Part shown: positions 44,690-56,599 of the stretch, one piece after another
How the letters are laid out: every line of letters starts with the position of its first letter
How positions within the stretch are numbered: position 1 is the first letter of the stretch
Source of the DNA: Sardina pilchardus
Lineage: Eukaryota > Chordata > Actinopteri > Clupeiformes > Clupeidae
Reading direction: 5' to 3'
DNA length: 64,000 nucleotides
NCBI RefSeq assembly: GCF_963854185.1
Contig: NC_085008.1
Span: 31,751,481 to 31,815,480 of the forward strand
The notes under the pieces: model-generated
Databases searched by the model: none
The model's input: only the letters and a program-made list of their open reading frames with translations
What the model was told of the DNA's origin: nothing
Made by a program: the position numbers and the translations under genes

Positions 44690-45070
44690 TTTCATGAATA
44701 TACAAAGATTTTTTAAACATTTTTTTCTATAATCTGCATTACCTCTTCTTTTTAAAAACACTTGACTTGTCTTATGCAAATCTTTCTTTTTCATTTCCCA
44801 CCCTAAACAAGGGCAAAATGCACCATTGAGATCTATTGAGAGATGTGTTTTGTATAGAGTAACCACTAGGTGCCACTAAAATCACTGAATCACTGAAATT
44901 GCCGGGGTGGGGACAAAACATATTGATCTCAATGGTGCATTTTGTCCATGTTTAGGGTGGGAAATGAAAAAGAAAGATTCGCATAAGACAAGTCAAATTG
45001 GTGTTTTTAAAAAGAAGAGGTAATGCAGATTAAAGAAAAAAATATCAAACAAATCTTTGTATATTCCCAC
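44690..45070. repeat. Inverted repeat, ~140-bp arms
   Basis: Left arm (44690-44840) and right arm (44930-45070) are inverted copies: TATACAAAGATTT at one side faces AAATCTTTGTATA at the other, and GGGCAAAATGCACCATTGAG faces the complement around 44928-44945. The loop is about 90 bp. It looks like a MITE or a local inverted duplication; no target duplication identified. Confidence 0.75.
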
Positions 45071-45669
45071 AAGGTGTTAGGGTGCTCTGAATATGAGATC
45101 CAAAATTATTTTTCAAACTTGTGAGGTCTGCTGTTTAGTCCCTGATGGATTTTCTTTTCTCTTCATTGCTTTTTCGGAGAGTGTTTCTACTTATCTCAAT
45201 AAGAAAAAAACCCCAAGAGCCTATGTTGAGTAAAAACGTGTCTTCTGAAGGCCTAAACAGAACCCAGCCAAGAGCTCCCAATAAAATTTTGATCAACTTT
45301 GAGGGACTGCTATGACCATGCAGGATCATCCAGACAACTCGTGGTGATTTTACTGCATACTATTCCTATTTATGCACCAGCCTGCAAAATTTGAGCCTCC
45401 TACATATTTTAGTTCTTGAGCAATGGACTTGTGAACTTTGACAAAAAAAAGAGGCTGAACAAATTTGACACCCCCCTCCCCCAGTAAAACTGGCTGTTAC
45501 TTGAAAAGTATTGATCTTAGCACAAAAACATTTTACAGAGTGTCTCCTGGGTAACATAGGCACGCATGGTATTTTTTTCAGATTTTTTTGAGACGCAAGT
45601 GCGTGGACTCTGGTTGATTTGGCGTGGAATGACCCTGCTGTCATTTTGCCTGATGAAGGCGGTGGCGGT
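45071..45669. other. Intergenic, nothing recognised
   Basis: No gene or repeat terminus seen. Confidence 0.4.
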
Positions 45670-45905
45670 GGGAGCTCGCGGTTAAGTTAGCTTGAAATTA
45701 GACATTCGCCAGAAATTCAAAACATCGCTAGTTCTCTATCTCATTCCACGCTGAATAAAGTAAAAGTGTGATGTTCACAACATACAAGTAGCCTATGAAC
45801 ATTGCACCTTTAGTAGGCCTAGGCTATTATTCAGTGTGGAATGAGAGAGAACTAGCGATGTTTTGAATGTCTGGCGAATGTCTAATTTCAAGCTAACTTA
45901 ACCGC
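45670..45905. repeat. Short-loop inverted repeat (236 bp)
   Basis: The left arm reads CGCGGTTAAGTTAGCTTGAA and the right arm TTCAAGCTAACTTAACCGC. The arms are about 80-90 bp with a loop of about 60 bp. They include GAACTAGCGATGTTTTGAAT and its complement. Probably a small MITE. Confidence 0.8.
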
Positions 45906-47280
45906 AGTTGAAGGGAGTAGGACGAGATTCATGATGCTTTGAGACAGAGGGGTCAGACGTTACTTTTAGGTCTATGAGTCAGACGTACTTAAACTTTACA
46001 AACGTTATTGAAGGGGGCATATCTGTACATAGAATTTAAGCATCCCGAGTGACATGGAGCCCAACCAAATGACACCTTTCATGGTCATTCATTCGGTAGC
46101 CATGAAGCCCGACCTGGCTTGCATCTGCTTCGAGATTAACCACCTCAGCTGGATCATTGTATCTCCGCTGATAAAGATGCGGAGTTGCCGCGGACTAATC
46201 TTAAAATTATTCCCAATTATGAGACGCAGTGCGTCAACCCCTGATCAAAATGTTCCAGCTGGTCGATTAGCCTATTCCAGACAAGCCGACGGAGCCTAGG
46301 CTACAAACTAGCAAAAGCCTAAGTCCAGCAAAAAGGGGGTGTCAGTCATGAGAGCACTAATGCGTTGTTTTCTCGAGATCTTAGTTGTGTTGTTTTCCCG
46401 AGATCACGAATTAATTATTTCGATATCTCGATATAACGAGGTTAAAAAAATAATGACATGACGTGGCCTCTCTCGGCTTCCGTATATGTTTGTGTACATT
46501 AAAATATACTACCATAAGCTAACGTTACATTTGTTACAGAATTTCCTAGACCTACCTGTTGCTGCATAGCATCATCATTGATTGTACTCCGTATTCCAAT
46601 GGGGTCTAAGCTCTTAGCCTATGTATACTTTTTACCTGCATTAAATGTAAGCTTAGCTATCCTACCAGTCGTTTCACTGTAGGTGAACTTCAATAGCCTA
46701 TTAAAGTGTCAGTGCTTGCACGTTTGCAGTTGGCAACTTCATTTCAGTGTTATTTTCCAAAATAGGGCCAAGCCTACTGTCCACAATTTGCATTTTCATA
46801 AATCACTTTTTAAGTAATTCAATAATTTAAGTAATTTCAGTGGAACTGTAATTGGGTTAGGCTTATTATTTATCTATTCTAGCCTACTGTGTCATATGTT
46901 GTCTTTTTAACAAATACAATGTTTTACACAGCAACCTTTTTACATTTACATGCAATGGTAATTCCTTCCATGGAATTACATTTTCTAGTTATTTACATAC
47001 AATCATTGATTACTTACGTTGATAGACTTTCGATGAGTAGTCTACTGTAGTAGTGGATTTGAAATGGAAGGCAATTTTTCAAAGGGCTGTTTAAAACAAT
47101 TTAAAGTATATTGATATTCATTAGACAACAATTCTTTACATACTCTAAACAATCCAATTGGAGGTGGAATGGTAATGAAGTTCATCAAAATGATATACCT
47201 AGATATTTCTGTACATTCATCGAGAATGAACTTGGAGGGTTTTACATTTTAACTCCTTGAATAATTAGGCCTCTGAGATG
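45906..47280. other. Intergenic, nothing firm
   Basis: AT-rich in the second half. The frame at 46054-46299 has no recognisable motif. I see no supported feature. Confidence 0.35.
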
Positions 47281-47600
47281 TGCAACCCGATTTGGCTGTT
47301 ACGGTGCAGTCAGACGCCTCCGTCCGCCAACGTATGCCTCATTTTGTCACATTTCCATAAACGCGAACTGATTGGTTTGTCAGTGTTCGAAAATTTGCAT
47401 ACACGGAATTTCATTGGCTGGCGCTTGCGCGATCCGTCAAAAGTTGAACATTTCTCAACTTTTTAGCGGAGGCAACGTATCTCAGGCAACGCATCGGACC
47501 CACAATTCAGTGCGGCATGAAATGAAGTCCAGCCAATGTAAAGTGAATGGGAAAACAACGGACGAACGTTGGCCGACGCAAGCGTGTGACTGCGCCGTTA
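47281..47600. repeat. Repeat Z, shared with the hAT at 42217-43333
   Basis: 47504-47592 is identical by eye, inverted, to 42497-42585. The part at 47281-47420 is a more diverged relative (CAGTCAGACGCC, CCGCCAACGTATGCC, ATTGGCTGGCGCTTGCG). Possibly the ends of a GC-richer MITE. Confidence 0.6.
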
Positions 47601-47824
47601 GGCTCCCTGGTGGCAGCATGTACCAGGACAGCATACTCAAAGTCTACTTTGGTGAGGAGGTCTTTCTGGCCATGGTTAGGTGTGTCCAGCGAGAGTGGTC
47701 AAGAACAAAGAGTAGACCCACCTGCCTTGATGAGGCCTGTGCGTGCAGAGGTACGTGGAGAGGCAGAGCAGAAACATGACATAAGTTTAGCGGTCATATA
47801 TGAAGTCAGATATTTTAAGAGATT

Positions 47825-48360
47825 AAAGCCCTATTCGGACGGGACTTATTTTACAGGGGGATGTAGAGTAATGCAGGTTTATCACATGACCTCTGTAAAG
47901 TAAATGTCCAATTCGGACGGGACTAGAAATCTCGTCTTCGTCGCCGTGCACGTGATACTTTGCGTCAGTTGTGTGAGGCATTTTCAGATTTGAAAGACTG
48001 CACAAGTTGGTTAAAGTAGCAAACGTTAGCTTTATGTTATGCCATAAGTTGCTAACAACATCATGCCATTAGGCAAACTAGCTAACGTCTTATTTGAAGC
48101 TGCACAGCATGTTATGTTTTCATTCAGACTATGGTGGAATTGTTTTTAAATCAGGATGTGACGAAATATTACAGGCATCTTTACAGAGGGTCGCGTTCGC
48201 ACAGGATTAATATTACCTACGGTAATTTCTCCGGACCGTTTTACAGAAGGTAAAAGTGGCTGTAAATTTAATCGACATACTCCGTTATGTTTACTGACAT
48301 GGCGCGTCTGGACGGGACTAAATTCCCTGGTAATTATTACTATGGAGAGACTCGTTCAAT
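47825..48360. repeat. CGGACGGGAC-type repeat
   Basis: TTAAAGCCCTATTCGGACGG starts at about 47823 and the words CGGACGGGACT and TGGACGGGACTAAATTCCC recur at about 47911 and 48309. Repeated TTTACAG-rich segments lie between. It resembles a fish repeat I have seen but cannot name. Confidence 0.4.
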
Positions 48361-48370
48361 TGATTGGCCA

Positions 48371-48480
48371 TGTCCAGGGACGGACTGGACGGTCTGGCAT
48401 TTGGGCAGATGCCAGAAGGGCCGCGCAAATTTGTGGGCCGGCTGAGCACAACAATTTGTTGCGGCCCTAGTAGCACTGAC
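48371..48480. repeat. hAT-like terminal fragment
   Basis: CCAGGGACGGACTGGAC, then TTTGGGCAGATGCCAGAAGG and GTGGGCCGGC, resembles the 5' end of vertebrate repeats beginning CAGGG-CGGACTGG. No partner end seen. Confidence 0.4.
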
Positions 48481-50794
48481 GAGGCCTATTTACAATCGTT
48501 TGATAGCTGAATGATTACCGCATGCAGACCCTCCTATTTCACTAGTAAGTCACGATGCTCTTAAAATCGTTCGTATTGTAATTGAACTATTTGAAAACCC
48601 GATTGGTATTTAAATGCGACATACACCTATATACTTAACAGTCATGGTGTATTTCAAGTTTTACATCAGCCTATTTTAATTTTGTAGGGAAGTATCTTGT
48701 TACGATTTTTTTTTTTAAAAAACATGGTTTGAAATAAAACAAATCTACTGGTATTTTGTATTTTATTGTTTTAGAAAATGAAAATAAAGCAATGCCTTCA
48801 TGGAAGAATGAGCAAATCGCGTCTGCGCGTTCGTGTGTTGAAAGTTGGACTATAGTGGTGGTCAAGTGAAGTCATTCAATAGATTGGTGGTGGAAATTAT
48901 ACAGATGGTACGGGTTGAGAATGCTCCTTTCTTTCCCGCACATCGGGACTCCCGAAGCATCGGGACTTTGTTTAAAACTGCAACCGCAAGGGGGCAACAT
49001 AAGACCGCCCTAATAAAATGAAGGTTCGGCTCATACCGGAAAACACGGAAAAACCCGAAGACAAGCGGAGAAAAGAGACATCACGCTCGGCATGTCAGAT
49101 TGCAGTTTCAGAGTTTTCGAATGTTTTACAGCCATACCTCACAGCTGGCTCTCTCACTCGACGTAGCCTATAACTCAGTCAGTCCAGCAGAGATGCCAGA
49201 GCAACGTTTGGGTCATTGGAGAGGGAGAGAAATGCTCCGCATATCCGTCTCATTTAATCCGTCTCATTTAATCATTAAAATGAAGGTGATGACTGGCGAA
49301 ATTATAATCAAACGACGTTTCAATAAACCATTGTTGAAATTAATGAAAATGGGTTTAGAAGCCTTCAATTCAACCTGAAAGACTCAATAGGCACTTAGAT
49401 TAATTCATTAATTCATTACGGTTAGCCTACAAGACCGCATTTCTGTGAATAGGCTATTATTGTCAAGGCGAAGACGAAAGAGATGGACAAGATGGACATT
49501 TAGGCTACATTTATGCTAGGAATACTTAGAAATGTGTAGGCCTATAGGCTATTTTAAAACGGAGGCATGTTCATTTTAACCGGCGACGCTGGGTAGCTTA
49601 CCCAGCACTTGTCACTTGTTGATTTTGTCCCCACCACTTTTGACAACTGAAAATAAAATGTATTTAACAGAAATATCTTTAATACATGCCTATCATGTCA
49701 CTTTACTTATAACCGTAGGCTACATGCATGGAGAAGATCGCGCATTTTGTAACATTGTAACAATGGACGGTCAGATATGCGATAGGGCAGTGAGGGTGAT
49801 TCATTGTAACCATCGACTAGTAGTCCTAGCTCCGCAAAAGAAGTTTCTAGCAACTTAGAACTATTTGGATCTCGTAGCCTAATGCATGTTCATGTTGATT
49901 CAGGGATAGACATAGACTACCGTGGGCTACTGTGCGTCAATATAACAGCATTTTGTCATGTGGTGAATTAATGACTAACGTCAGTTGAACATGTCAGAAC
50001 TTTTGATCGGCGTTTCAAGTGCATGCCGTGAATAAATGAACTCGACTGACTGAATCCTTTATATTTCTTGGCTAAGCGCGAGAGTAATGACACTCGAACC
50101 GTTGCGTAACTGGCTGAGGCATTTTTATCACACGTCAGCGACCGGTGTTCAAATCCTACTCCACGAACCACTCCGGAACCCATTAAGACAATGGGCGTTA
50201 TTTTATTAAAAAAATGAAAGTTTTGCGATTTTTTTATGATTGCGATGTCTGCTGAAAAGAAAAGTTAATATGTGAATTCGTGGTTCAGCGCACACACACA
50301 CACATTTTTACATTTACATAATAGGGCTCGGGCACACGACTTGCATTCTAGGAATATCGCCGCCATTTGGTAGCGCACTGAACGTAATATCCATTCAGAA
50401 TTCAGATGCACAAGACAAGAAGCAGAAATATAGTAGCGATTTATTCTTTTCCTCTTGCGATCGTGGGTTGCACTGTTACACCCCACTACACAGCAACATA
50501 CGACCCAGAAGGCAAAAACTAAGTAACAGGAACACACGGCGGGAGTAAATCCATTAGTACTCCATAGTAAACTAAGGAGTGAAGCTGCCAATGTGGCTGT
50601 GCCCGCGAAGTTCTGATGTCATGATCCCGAGCCCTAGTGTCAGGAAGTGTCTATCGAGAGAGAGGGGGAGGGAGGCAATCGTCCTCAATGCCGTATATAG
50701 GTAGGCTATAATGTCTAGTGAACTGGTTAGACAAGTGTGGGGGAGGGGGAATGATCGCACAAGACAATTGCTCTTCATGAAATGGGTAGTCTCA

Positions 50795-51290
50795 CAGGTT
50801 ACGGGCGAATGCGAGCAACCCCATACAAAAGAAGGCCTTAAGTTAACGGACTGAATGTCAAACATGCATTAAATCTAAGAAACGAAAAACACAAATATCA
50901 TGTATTGTGTCGTAAACAGTTAATGACTTCGTGGCCACTATGCGCAACTGCATCGCGCAGTGAGCTGAAGGATAGGAGGACCGACACTTATTACGTAACA
51001 CAAAGCTTTGTAAAGCACTAACAACCACCCCTCAAAGTTCATTGTCCATAAGTCCAAACAATAATCATAAAAATCCGACAATCCAAAACGATAACGAGAT
51101 CTCCCAGAAACGAAAAACAAGTTTGTTGAGTAGCCTAGTCCTTCCAACAATCTCAGCTTTTGCGTTAGTTAGATAAAAGGCATCATGGGTATGTCCTGCT
51201 GTATTCCAATGAGAAAAAATCATCCACAAGGTTGAGGGTCACGGTAATGCAGCATGCAGGAATCTATATACGCACAAAACGAATGAATGG
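50795..51290. repeat. Repeat X3 (diverged)
   Basis: Related to X1 and X2: GGTTACGGGCGAATGCGAGCAA, AAAGTTCATTGTCCATAAGT and CGAGATCTCCCAGAAACGAA occur in the same order. It carries several small insertions of its own. Confidence 0.65.
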
Positions 51291-51394
51291 GTTATATCGC
51301 CCAAAACGAATGAATGGGTTGGGAGAGTCGTCTGGCTGTGTCAGCAGACTGCAGTCGGTCTCGAGGGGTTACATAGCGCACGTAGGCCTACTTG

Positions 51395-51475
51395 AATTTT
51401 AATCTGAAGAAGACCACATGGTCGAAACGTCATTCCTTTGTGCTAAAGAAAATAAAATCAAATCAAAAAAGAAGG
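51395..51475 (+). ncRNA. Penelope-like tail with hammerhead-like core motif
   Basis: CTGAAGA (51404-51410), a 4-bp stem GACC-ACAT-GGTC (51412-51423) and GAAAC (51424-51428) match the hammerhead ribozyme core CUGANGA, stem II, GAAA. GTC follows directly with no stem III loop, so the motif is incomplete. Similar GAAACGT tails are widespread in fish, probably in Penelope-like retroelements. Activity is doubtful; this may be a decayed copy. Confidence 0.35.
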
Positions 51476-53115
51476 ATTTCAAGTGTGCGAACCTTTTTCC
51501 ATTTTTTTATGATTTACTCTTGTTCTGCACCTTGACCGGGGATGTGCACAAACTTTTTTTACTACACTTGAATTTTAAACCAACTCTTCTCTAGCCTATA
51601 TCCTATAGCCATACTTTAATAATCAGATGTTATGCTCATTTTTGTAGGCTACACCTCACCGGCAAGCACGCACGCAAATGCTGCTTTTGCACATCTACAA
51701 TATTGGCCAGGCTATAGAATGGGCTTTTAGGACTGTATTTTGCCTTCGTGCAACTTTAGTTGTGCTCAATCTAAATTATTGTCAGTAAGGATAGGTCATA
51801 TTACCAAATGGCGAACCTCGAAAATTATTTAGGATATAGAGCCGTGTCCATTACGCATGCAGTTATTTTTTAGGCTATTGTTTTATTTGAGTGTTTTTGT
51901 ATACCATGGCAAAAATAGTTGAAACGTTCGCTCTAAATTTATGTATTTCCAATCGGCTTTCACAATCAGCTACAGCTGCGCGGCGCGGCGCAGATGATCT
52001 CCATGAAAACTTTTACAGAACTGCTTTCACTTCCCCGAGTCGCGAACGCAACATGCACAACAACCGATATTTAGCAAACACATGTATTTCCAGCTCTCAA
52101 AACCGATGAGGTCCAGACAAAGATCCTTATCGAACGTTTGCGCCTCTCGCTCCGCTTTAACCCTCTCTGGTCCATAGCTGCCTACAGCCATGCATAGTAA
52201 GTCCTAGTAAGCCTAATGATAGCCTAATAGTTATGACATTAATAGCCTATTAATGACCTCATGTCGGAATGGCACGTTGTTTGAAAAAACAAAAGTTAAA
52301 TAGGCCTACCGCCGAGTGGGGATGTCGGAATGAACAGCGGATACCAGCTGGGTTGTAAAACATTCGAAAACTCTGCAACTGCAATCTGACATGCCGAGCG
52401 TCTGTTCAATACGGAATAAGACTTTAACGTAGGCCTATTACTTAGCCGAAACGTGAAGAAAAAATACGAAGACTGACCATCGTTTCTCCGCGTTTCCCCC
52501 AATAACAAATTTGCCAAACACAATTCGGGAGAAGCAGCGGACAGTCCGCGCCACCACAAGCAAGCACTTCTAGCCCAAATTAACATGGCAACGTTGCCTA
52601 TGACTAAAGTGTCTAAGTAGGCTAGTCCTACTAATCCTACTAATATTACATTTGATTGGTAGCATGTTTGTAGCGCGCCAGTTTACCCATCCCCTACATC
52701 AAAACAGCTTAGAATCAATCAAAGAATCAGCTGTGTCGGCGTTAGGCTGTAGGCAATTTTCTATAACCATTTCAACTGTCAATTTCAACAATGGTTTATT
52801 GAAACGTCGTTTGATTAATTTCGCCAGTCATCACCTTCATTTTAATGATTAAATGAGATTAAGGAGTCGACTATTGACGGATGCGGTCTTCATCATTAAA
52901 TGCAGTTGAAACTTTCTGCCACCTGGTGGTTGTTTGGGTACATTGCCTTAGCCTTGAAAAAAATCGGCTTGACGGCCTGCGGGATCTCTTCGGGAGTCCC
53001 GCGGGAGAAGGTGCATTCTCAACCCGTACCCACTGTATGTTTTAAACTGGTAAGAAAATGAATAGAGGCACTAAGCGATAGAAGGGGGAGCAGAGAAAAA
53101 GAGAGAGAAAATTAA

Positions 53116-54424
53116 CCCTATGAGCCCTAAGCTGTTTTAAGGGCATTTTCACTACCTCTAGTTAGAAGCATTTATCCTGGTCATTGTAAGTGCCATTCAC
53201 ACATGCTACATATTGTTTTTTTCAGCACAGTCTAGGCTATCCAGATCTGCCACAATATCATGTATAAATACTTGCATTGATTTGATTTAGATTTTTAAAT
53301 AATAAAAAGTTGAAAAGCGTACTATACAAATTCTTACATTTTGATGTGTATCTCACCACAGCAAGCTCACATCTCGACCAAACTTACATGGTTGTGTAGG
53401 CCTGACTGTCCTGAACACGGCAATATAAGAACCAAAGTGGAGGTATACTTTGGGGCTGAGCAATTTACAGAAATATGTGGTGTGTGCCTTCCAGAAATAA
53501 ATGGCAATTTTTATTTTGTGATGAAAAAAATGACTTTTTGGCACTTTTTGCACTCCATATTGTGACACTAGCTGATCTTACATGACTTGTTTGCGGTAGC
53601 ACACATGACGTGCACAGATGATGATTCTCTATAATATTTGTTTTACTGCATTGCAATGAACAAAGTAAAGGCAAAAAGTGTTTATTTGTCAAACAAATTT
53701 GGATGCAATATGAGTCTTGAATTGGATACCATACAGGAGTGTGCTAGGATCTCAAAACCGTGTTATGAACGTGACTTGTCATAGAGAAACACATGATAAC
53801 ATTGGATTACGAACATAGGCTATTCCACACAAAAACACGAGGTAAGTGGAGCTAAATGAAGTTATTATTTTGCTGTCACTTCGTCTGTTTTATGGCCTAG
53901 AAGGTTGTATTTGGTATCTGTGGATAGCTCTAGCTCTCCTCTTTCATCTGACATGCGTGCCAAATCGTTTTGATCGCGATTTCACGAGGAAATCAAACGA
54001 GAGTAAAGGTAGCCAAAGATATATGACATTATTATTTGTTTGTAACTTCGTCTGATTTTATCATACGAAATGATCGATGTATTTGGTATCAATGCAAAGC
54101 TCTGCTTCTCCTCTTTCATTTGATATGCGTGACATGTCTGTGCGATGCGTGGTCCGCGAGTAATTTAAGCGAGAGTTCTGGATGCGCCGGTGAACTCAGA
54201 GCAATATAGACTGTAAATATGATATACTTTGATTTAACTTCATCATTTTATTTTATTTTCATACTTGATCGTACAGACAAGTGTCTAGTATCGTTGGAAA
54301 GCCCCGGTTCTGCTCTTTCCTGCAATATCAGTTTCATCTCGCTGTGACTAATAATAGCTGAGCAATGTAACAAAGAAAATGTGTGCGTTTTTTGACGCAC
54401 TTTGCGTCCGTCGGGCTCATAGGG
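53116..54424. mobile_element. Non-autonomous piggyBac-like element
   Basis: TTAA flanks (53112-53115, 54425-54428) with ends CCCTATGAGCCCTAAG and, inverted, CCCTATGAGCCCGACG. The CCC start plus TTAA points to piggyBac. The 1309-bp interior has no transposase; it holds diverged internal repeats (about 53846-54010 against 54020-54180 and 54200-54330). Confidence 0.78.
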
Positions 54425-54603
54425 TTAAGAAAGCACTGGTGTCTGAGGGGGGAAATGGGCGAAATTGGATTGTTTCTTTCCAGCTAACGTTACTGCTGCA
54501 ACCTCAGCTAGCAACCTCAGCTAGCTAATTTGTGGTCTTCATGACGGTAAGACAAATGTTTTTATTATGGAGCGGCTGGCTCTAACAATCTATTCATCAT
54601 GGT

Positions 54604-55191
54604 TTATTTGTGCATTGATATGACAATTTTCTTATGCAGTTGTTTAAAATATGGGAGTTTATCTGAATCTGCACCATCATTGGGGCTATCACAAATAGCC
54701 CACTGCTGTTTCTGTGCGTTGTATCTGCGAGTTGGGCCGTTTGTGGGTGCAAATGCCAGGGCCGTTTTTTTATCCCAGTCCGTCACTGGCCATGTCGCTG
54801 GGAGACTTTCCAGAACGGCGCAGCTCATCCAACATAGTCTTACATCAAGTGTTAGAAAAGCTGGCAAAATGTGGCTGAAGCCACTTGGCAGCATGTCCAC
54901 CCACTGCGGTTTGTCAGCAAACCAGTACTTCTTGCAGGATTTGCAACTGAGTCGAGAGGCCAGTGTATGGTACTGGCCACTTGTACTGATGATAACACGT
55001 GGTTCTCCAGATGTCGCCACATGTATATATAATGGGGATTCGGACAGCCATACAGGCATGGCAGGGTGTAGGTGTTCTTCACTCTTTACATGATGGTGTG
55101 CTCTGACTTCCATATAAACAAAGGGTGAAGCTGTAAGTACTTTGGTGTTGGCAGTTAACAGACAATAACAGACAATAACAGACAGTATCAA
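54604..55191 (-). pseudogene. Remnant of zinc-ribbon region, fish-repetitive gene
   Basis: The minus strand contains YHTLASRLSCKSCKKYWFAD then WVDMLPSGFSHILPAFLT. The pattern (C-x2-C after Y-x2-L-x2-RL, then a hydrophobic FPAxLT-like block) resembles the zinc-ribbon part (I believe DUF6729) of a large, very repetitive teleost protein family. The preceding Cys pair is only found in another frame (PCLYGCPNPH, minus strand near 55070), so a frameshift is present. No RNase H-like part follows. Function is unknown; the family is probably transposon-derived. Confidence 0.5.
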
Positions 55192-55530
55192 TAAGCTCAG
55201 GCTGAGGTAAGTAACACCACAAGGAGAGTATGTTCATTAGATGTCTCACTGGTCGAGAGGCCACAGTCCCAAGGCTTCCATCAGTTTTCATCCACATTCT
55301 CTGCTGGTGAGAGCAGTTCCATCGGCTCACATCCTGGTCATAGCTCAGGAGTGGTGGATCAGAGTCTGCTGCTGAGAGTGCAGCAGATGTGGCAGAGACC
55401 GATGAGCGTGCTGCAGATGCGGCAGAGACTGCTAGGGGTGCTGCAGATCTATTAGTGACTGCCTTGTGTGATTGTCTGTATCCCACAGAAAGTATATACA
55501 GTATGCGTCCGGGAGCCTCTTCAAGTAGTC

Positions 55531-56249
55531 CTAATCAAACAGAGAGAAGGCAGAAAGTGGAAATTCTTCAAAGGGCATTCTGGGGTTGGAGAGTCCCTCA
55601 GCAGCATAGGACTGATGCACCTTCTTTGAGCAGTAGAAATAGTGCACAGGACCTTGCTGGAAAGCCTGTGGGCTTGGGCTGTCCACAGGCAAGACAGGTC
55701 TTGGTCTTTTTTTCTGCTCTGGTGGCTGTGGCTGCTGCTGCTGTTGCTGCTTCTCCAAGATGCCCTCAACAATTTTCTCTATGGAGTCCTGTGTCAGAGG
55801 TGTGGACAGAGCAGATGCAGGAGGATTGAAGATGGCTGGCTCCAAGGTGACCACAGGGACGCTAGCCGTGTCACTACCCTCTGTCAACGTATGCCACAGT
55901 GGCTGAGTCTCCAGAAGCTTTTCCTGCCTGGTGTTCAAAGCCAAGCTGGTGTTGAGCAGCTTTGCTAGGTGCTTCACATAGCGGGATATGTACAACCTGG
56001 TTGTGGGGTGCAGCAGGCTGTTTTGATTTGCGGCAGACCGATGGACCATGTCTGCATATTCCTGATCTACAAGCCTCAGCATGTCCTTCTCACCATGGTG
56101 CTTCTGTAGCAAGCTGTCGATGACATCTTTCATGGGGGGTGTCCAGCATGTGTGGTCCAACACAAATACCTGTCCACCCGTCTTAATGGGTCCAGTGCAG
56201 GCACTCCTCGGCGAGGATCTGAGTGCCAATGGCAGGACAAACGAGATAT
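55531..56249 (-). pseudogene. Fish-repetitive gene, exon A3 (copy A)
   Basis: Starts after a splice acceptor (TTTTTCAG, minus strand, 56250-56256). The frame reads ISFVLPLALRSSPRSACTGP, VFVLDHTCWTPPMKDVIDSL, LLHPTTRLYISRYVKHLAKL and TQPLWHTLTEGSDTASVPVV. The word order matches the C-terminal part of a large uncharacterised teleost family as I remember it. A Gln run (56 bp of CTG/TTG on the plus strand near 55730-55750) precedes a Pro-rich tail. Copy B (57405-57844) is almost identical but stops earlier because the duplication junction lies inside this exon. No function is known. Confidence 0.55.
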
Positions 56250-56334
56250 CTGAAAAACAATAAAGCAATGGCAGTTCATCAGCATGTTGTTGCATAATAT
56301 CAAAAAACCTCTGTACAAAACATTGTGAACTTAC

Positions 56335-56599
56335 CCATCGCTGCTGGTGGCTCCTCGTCGTCCTCTGACTGCATCTCCTGCTTCAGCAGTGGAGGAGTAG
56401 GAGGGCCAGCAGATGGCGCTGGTCCAGGAGATGCCATGCCAGAGGGATGACACAGTTGGAGGAGGATGCTGCGGCTGGAGCGGGGGATGGAGCCGTTGTG
56501 CGCACAGGGGTCAGAGTGATTACTCTCTCTTCTGGATTCTGTGCTTGCCCCAGTCGAGAGGCACTGGACGGCAGCCTGGCTCTGTGTACTCCAGGCCAA
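56335..56599 (-). pseudogene. Fish-repetitive gene, exon A2 (copy A)
   Basis: The minus-strand frame ends PLLKQEMQSEDDEEPPAAMG at a good splice donor (GTAAGT, 56329-56334). The 85-bp intron 56250-56334 then leads to exon A3. A Pro/Ala-rich segment (GPAPSAGPPTPPLL) lies just before. The same exon-intron structure is repeated at 57930-58194 in copy B. Confidence 0.45.

Larger units (their letters stand above)
48907..53030. mobile_element. 4.1-kb element with terminal and inner inverted repeats
   Basis: The left end GGTACGGGTTGAGAATGC matches the right end GCATTCTCAACCCGTACC inverted, and similarity runs on for about 55 bp. Further inside, 49090-49135 faces 52352-52400 and 49270-49340 faces 52785-52855, also inverted. 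It looks like a fold-back element expanded by other repeats in the middle (X3, a Penelope-like tail). No transposase was recognised and no target duplication is clear. Confidence 0.65.

Noticed and set aside
46054..46299. 81-codon plus-strand frame starting MEPNQMTPFMV
   Set aside because: No recognisable domain, no splice context, and surrounding sequence is not coding-like.
49968..50183. tRNA-like stretch around 50095-50160 (GGTGTTCAAATCC T-arm-like)
   Set aside because: A B-box-like word is present but the acceptor and anticodon stems do not pair convincingly. It could be a tRNA-derived SINE remnant; not firm enough to annotate.
53341..53565. 74-codon frame in the 53.1-54.4 kb element, considered as a transposase piece
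   Set aside because: No piggyBac motif (YWS, IDE, ADNF, GGVD) in any frame; the element is better read as non-autonomous.
54599..55093. 164-codon plus-strand frame
   Set aside because: It is the antisense shadow of the minus-strand zinc-ribbon remnant; the recognisable motifs are on the minus strand.
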